Shown here in pieces: positions 61,256-64,000 of a stretch of DNA of 64,000 nucleotides. The first letter of the stretch is position 1. Each line of letters begins with the position of its first letter. Under the pieces are notes generated by a model, which ran no database searches, was not told the DNA's origin, and saw only the letters and a program-made list of their open reading frames with translations. Source of the DNA: Fibrella rubiginis (GTDB lineage Bacteria; Bacteroidota; Bacteroidia; Cytophagales; Spirosomataceae); assembly GCF_017353185.1 (NCBI RefSeq), contig NZ_JAFMYV010000008.1, positions 1 through 64,000 of the forward strand, given 5' to 3'. The position numbers and the translations under genes were made by a program.

Positions 61256-61400
61256 GTGAATGAGTGACGGTCCGGCGTCCCGGTGAGCGAATGAGTGAAT
61301 AGCTTGGACTGCTGCGCGAGCGTTATTCATACACACGGCAAAGCCATTCCAAACTATTCACTCATTCACTCACCGGGACGCCGGACCGTCACTCATTCAC
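61256..61400. repeat. Inverted repeat (47-base arms) between the adaptor and RND genes
   Basis: Arms 61256-61302 and 61354-61400 pair at 46 of 47, with a 51-base loop. Built of the words gtgaatgagtga and gcgaatgagtgaatag, similar to those at 7720-7830. It occupies nearly all of the 158-base gap inside the efflux operon. Confidence 0.93.
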
Positions 61401-61402
61401 AA

Positions 61403-62485
61403 TTAATCATTCAAGGCGTCATAAATGAGCAATTGCGACTGGGTGATAACTTTTTCGCCGGGAGCAAGGCCGGAACGGATGTAGGCGATGTCGCCCTGCG
61501 ACCGGTATACCTGTACTTCGCGGGTGTCGATGTGCGCTTTGTCGTGAAACACCATCACAAACTGACGACTCTTATCAAAAATCAGGGCTTTCGCCGGAAT
61601 CGTGGGCATTGACCCACCTTCGTCGAAAGCGAGCGTGACGCTGGCATTCATGCCCGGTTTCAGCAGCAACTTTTCATTCGCCAGCCGGATACGGACCTGC
61701 ATGGTTTTGGTGGTAGGGTCGAGTACGTTGTAAATCTTGTCGACATGACCCGAAAAAACGCGGTCGGGGTAGCTGAGCGTCCGGATCTGAGCCACCAAAC
61801 CCATCCGCATCCGTCCTATTTCCGACTCATTGACGTTGGCCATAACCCATATTTCGTTGAGCTGCGAAATGGTAAACACCGCGTTGGCATCGTCAGACCG
61901 GAGTTGCATACCCCGGTTAATATTCTTTTCGAGCACATAGCCCGAAATGGGGGCCTTCACCGTTGACTGTGATTGCTTGTCGGCTCCGTAAATCTGCAAT
62001 ACCTCACGCAGGCGGGCCTGTTCGGCTTGTTCACGTTCCACTTCCTTGCGGGCCGCCACCACATCGCGCTCCGAGCTGAGTTTGTCGGTAAACATCTCCT
62101 GCGCGACTTTTAAGTTTTTTTCGGCCAGCCGTAGCTCCGCCTGTGACTGAGCCACTTCCTTATTGTAGCCCGCCACTTCACCCGATTGAATAATGGCTAG
62201 CGTCTGCCCTTTTTGTACATAATCACCTAGCTCGGCCCGCACGTCGCGCACATTGCCCCCCACCAACGGAAACACCCGGATCAGGCGGTTTTCGTCGGGC
62301 ACTACATGACCAATCAGGCGCAATTGGCTGCGAATAGGCAGGCTTTGAACGGCTTCAGTCTGTACTCGGCTAACCATAGTATCAGTAAGGACAAAGGCCG
62401 CTTTAGACGCCTCCAACACCGCCGGTTTTTGTTCTTTCGAGCAGCTTACCGCCGCCAGAACTAGGAGCATAAAAACAGATTTCAT
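61403..62485 (-). CDS. Efflux RND periplasmic adaptor subunit (CusB/CzcB-like lipoprotein)
   Basis: About 360 residues from ATG 62485 (MKSVFMLLVLAAVSC), where the cysteine at residue 15 is a lipobox; the frame extends to 62506 but overlaps the tolC-like stop. Membrane-fusion-protein folds: barrel-sandwich (GGNVRDVRAELGDYVQKGQTLAIIQSGEVAGYNKEVAQSQAELRLAEKNLKVAQ) with a coiled-coil hairpin at about 110-165, then a beta-barrel (EIWVMANVNESEIGRMRMG). It links the RND pump to the outer-membrane channel. Twenty bases separate it from the TolC-like gene. Confidence 0.93.
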   Translation of the reverse strand: MKSVFMLLVLAAVSCSKEQKPAVLEASKAAFVLTDTMVSRVQTEAVQSLPIRSQLRLIGHVVPDENRLIRVFPLVGGNVRDVRAELGDYVQKGQTLAIIQSGEVAGYNKEVAQSQAELRLAEKNLKVAQEMFTDKLSSERDVVAARKEVEREQAEQARLREVLQIYGADKQSQSTVKAPISGYVLEKNINRGMQLRSDDANAVFTISQLNEIWVMANVNESEIGRMRMGLVAQIRTLSYPDRVFSGHVDKIYNVLDPTTKTMQVRIRLANEKLLLKPGMNASVTLAFDEGGSMPTIPAKALIFDKSRQFVMVFHDKAHIDTREVQVYRSQGDIAYIRSGLAPGEKVITQSQLLIYDALND

Positions 62486-62505
62486 GGTTCTTGAGGAAGA
62501 AAGCA

Positions 62506-63753
62506 CTACCGGAACAGGTCGGTGCCAATGGTGAACGTCAATTGTTCGTAGGCCGTAATGCGGTCGGCACTGAGGCGGTTGAGTTGTTGTACGTTTTGAA
62601 GGTATGTTTCGAACAAATCCACAAATTCGATCAGCGACACGTTGCCCCGCTCGAAATTGCGCAGGATGCTTTGGTTGAGCTGGTCGAACTGTGCGGGAAA
62701 ACTTTGGTCAATAGATCGGTAGGCTACTTCGGTCTGCTGAATTTCCTCCAGTGCCGCCCGAATTTCGTTTTCCACCACCGTCAGCACCTGCCGTTGCGCC
62801 AACCGCAAATAGCTTCCCTGTGCCCGTGCCGATTGAATATTGCCCTGATTTCGGTTCAGAATCGGCAAATCCATGCTGAGCGTAATACCCAGATAGTTGG
62901 GTGTGTAGGATGCATTTTGATCAAACATGCCCCCCACTCGCAGGTCGGGGGTGGCAAGTGCTTTCTGAAAAGCCGCGTTTGCATCGGCCTGACGCACGGC
63001 TACTTCAGCGCCTTTCAGGTCGGGTCTGTTTTCAAGAGCAAGTGACACCGCGTCGGTTAATGTGGGCAATGACCGGGCAAAGCGGGTAGTATCGGCGGGG
63101 CGGATAATGGGTTGAATCGTGGCCGACGTTTGCAGCAGAATACGCAGATCACGTTGCTGTTCGGTCAGGCGGTTTTGTAGCTCCAACTGGTCATTGTTGA
63201 GTTGCAACAGCAGAGCTTTAAGCCGGACGAGTTCGCGCAGAGCCACATTATTTTTTTCGTACTGCCGGGCAAAAGCCGCAATCGTCTCGGTGAGGCGGGT
63301 ACGTTGCTGCCGATACACAGCCAAGGTATTGCTGGTGAAGTAGATAGAGTAAAATCGACTGTGTAGATCAAACCGAAGGGTACGAAGCAGATCGGCAAAT
63401 TGTAATTCTGTCAGGCGACTTTGCTGAGTGGCCACTGCCACCCGCTTACTGCGTTTCCCGGCCAGCAGAATGGTTTGCTGGATGGCCAGCGCTTTCTGCC
63501 CAGTGCCACCAACGTCTAACACTTGCCCGGCGGCAGGGTTAAATGCATTCAGTTCTAAGTAAGCCGTGGGGTTGTCGAACAAGCGAGCCTGCACAATCTG
63601 CGCCTGTGCAGCTTCGATCTGAAACCGACCCGCCAGGGCCAGCAGGTTTCGACGAATAAATAGGCTGTCGGCTTGGGGCAACGTGACAGACAGTGTGTCC
63701 TGCGCTGCGGCGGTTGTGCAGATGCACAAAAACACAGCGAAACATAAACGCAT
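62506..63753 (-). CDS. TolC-family outer-membrane efflux protein (CusC/CzcC-like)
   Basis: About 415 residues from ATG 63753 (MRLCFAVFLCICTTAAAQ, a signal peptide); the frame goes to 63807. Two TolC/OEP repeats with long coiled-coil stretches (ALREIVRLKALLLQLNNDQLELQNRLTEQQRDL-like segment near 170-205; DAVSLALENRPDLKGAEVAVRQADANAAFQKALATPDLRVGG near 245-290). It forms the trimeric channel through the outer membrane. First gene of the efflux operon, with the adaptor and RND pump downstream. Divergent from the partial gene at 63895, with a CATTAA repeat between. Confidence 0.9.
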   Translation of the reverse strand: MRLCFAVFLCICTTAAAQDTLSVTLPQADSLFIRRNLLALAGRFQIEAAQAQIVQARLFDNPTAYLELNAFNPAAGQVLDVGGTGQKALAIQQTILLAGKRSKRVAVATQQSRLTELQFADLLRTLRFDLHSRFYSIYFTSNTLAVYRQQRTRLTETIAAFARQYEKNNVALRELVRLKALLLQLNNDQLELQNRLTEQQRDLRILLQTSATIQPIIRPADTTRFARSLPTLTDAVSLALENRPDLKGAEVAVRQADANAAFQKALATPDLRVGGMFDQNASYTPNYLGITLSMDLPILNRNQGNIQSARAQGSYLRLAQRQVLTVVENEIRAALEEIQQTEVAYRSIDQSFPAQFDQLNQSILRNFERGNVSLIEFVDLFETYLQNVQQLNRLSADRITAYEQLTFTIGTDLFR

Positions 63754-63824
63754 AGTGGTGAAATTAAAACAGCAAAAAGTACCAATAACTGCAATGCAAA
63801 GGTCCACTTAAACAAACCCCTATG

Positions 63825-63857
63825 CATTAAAATGATATTAATGCCTAAACATTAATA
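63825..63857. promoter_or_regulatory. Repeated CATTAA half-sites between the efflux operon and a divergent gene
   Basis: CATTAA (63825-63830), TTAATG (63838-63843) and CATTAA (63850-63855) stand as alternating half-sites. The last two form a perfect inverted repeat tattaatg/cattaata with a six-base spacer (63836-63857). Candidate operator for a metal-responsive regulator controlling one or both genes; no regulator gene is visible in the window. Confidence 0.4.
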
Positions 63858-63894
63858 GGAATTGGTATGTAGCCAGGTACAATTACACAACGTT

Positions 63895-64000
63895 ATGAAA
63901 AATCAATTTACACTTTTTACGGCCATATTATTGGCCTTAGGCACCTGTCTACCCGTTCTGGCACAGGAGTCCTATTTCAACGTTCCGGAGTCGGACGTAG
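63895..64000 (+). CDS. Start of an exported protein, cut by the window edge
   Basis: An ATG at 63895 opens a frame to the end of the window (35 codons). The N-terminus is a clear signal peptide (MKNQFTLFTAILLALGTCLP...LAQ), followed by ESYFNVPESDV. The rest lies outside, so the family cannot be named. It is divergent from the metal efflux operon and may be controlled with it. Confidence 0.7.
   Translation, partial: MKNQFTLFTAILLALGTCLPVLAQESYFNVPESDV

Overview
The window looks like chromosomal DNA of a Cytophagales bacterium (phylum Bacteroidota, most like Spirosoma and relatives). The grounds are two SusC/SusD pairs, a type IX secretion sorting tail (YPNPS motif) on two large secreted proteins, a TonB-ExbB-ExbD-ExbD set, no Shine-Dalgarno-type spacing before genes, and promoters of the Bacteroidota form (TTG, 21 bases, TAnnTTTG). 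No rRNA, tRNA, CRISPR array or prophage was seen. The assignment is by protein character, not by a database search.

Layout. 1-700: a REP-associated (IS200-like, HUH) transposase flanked by palindromic REP-like sequence. 702-21657: two nutrient-uptake cassettes on the minus strand, each transcribed susC, susD, then very large lipoproteins built of FG-GAP/VCBS repeats with an ASPIC/UnbV domain; the upstream cassette has one such protein plus a small lipoprotein, the downstream cassette has two. 22142-36000: mixed metabolism and envelope genes (FAD/Fe-S oxidase of the D-lactate dehydrogenase type, M1 metallopeptidase, quinone oxidoreductase, PAP2/vanadium-haloperoxidase-type lipoprotein, MlaE-MlaF lipid transporter, SDR, MsbA-type ABC exporter, a frameshifted YigZ/IMPACT gene, an unassigned membrane protein). 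36040-40776: nuoABCDEF of respiratory complex I, with nuoG and the membrane arm absent from the window. 40917-46412: two tandem secreted acetylesterase-like proteins with T9SS tails; the second has a perfect internal duplication. 46505-48130: obg and adk. 48248-55146: exbB-exbD-exbD-tonB-small membrane protein, a broken third exbD, a PstS-like lipoprotein and a TPR protein. 55666-58056: a third acetylesterase paralogue with DUF11 repeats. 58095-63753: a CusCBA/CzcCBA-type metal efflux operon, divergent from a gene cut by the window edge.

How it fits together. The TonB/ExbBD complex would energise SusC-type outer-membrane transport; the SusC-SusD-ASPIC cassettes are probable uptake systems for an unknown substrate, and the secreted esterases suggest use of acetylated polymers. 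Complex I and the oxidase feed the respiratory chain that supplies the proton gradient.

The most unusual feature is structural: eight long, nearly perfect inverted repeats (arms about 20 to 74 bases) sit in short gaps between genes, several inside apparent operons (nuoB/nuoC, nuoC/nuoD, cusB/cusA, susD/ASPIC gene). Their arms are not homologous overall but reuse short words. Other oddities are an exbD copy that is 99 percent identical over 326 bases to its neighbour yet carries an in-frame TAG, an exact 374-base duplication inside a secreted adhesin-like esterase, and a one-base frameshift in yigZ.
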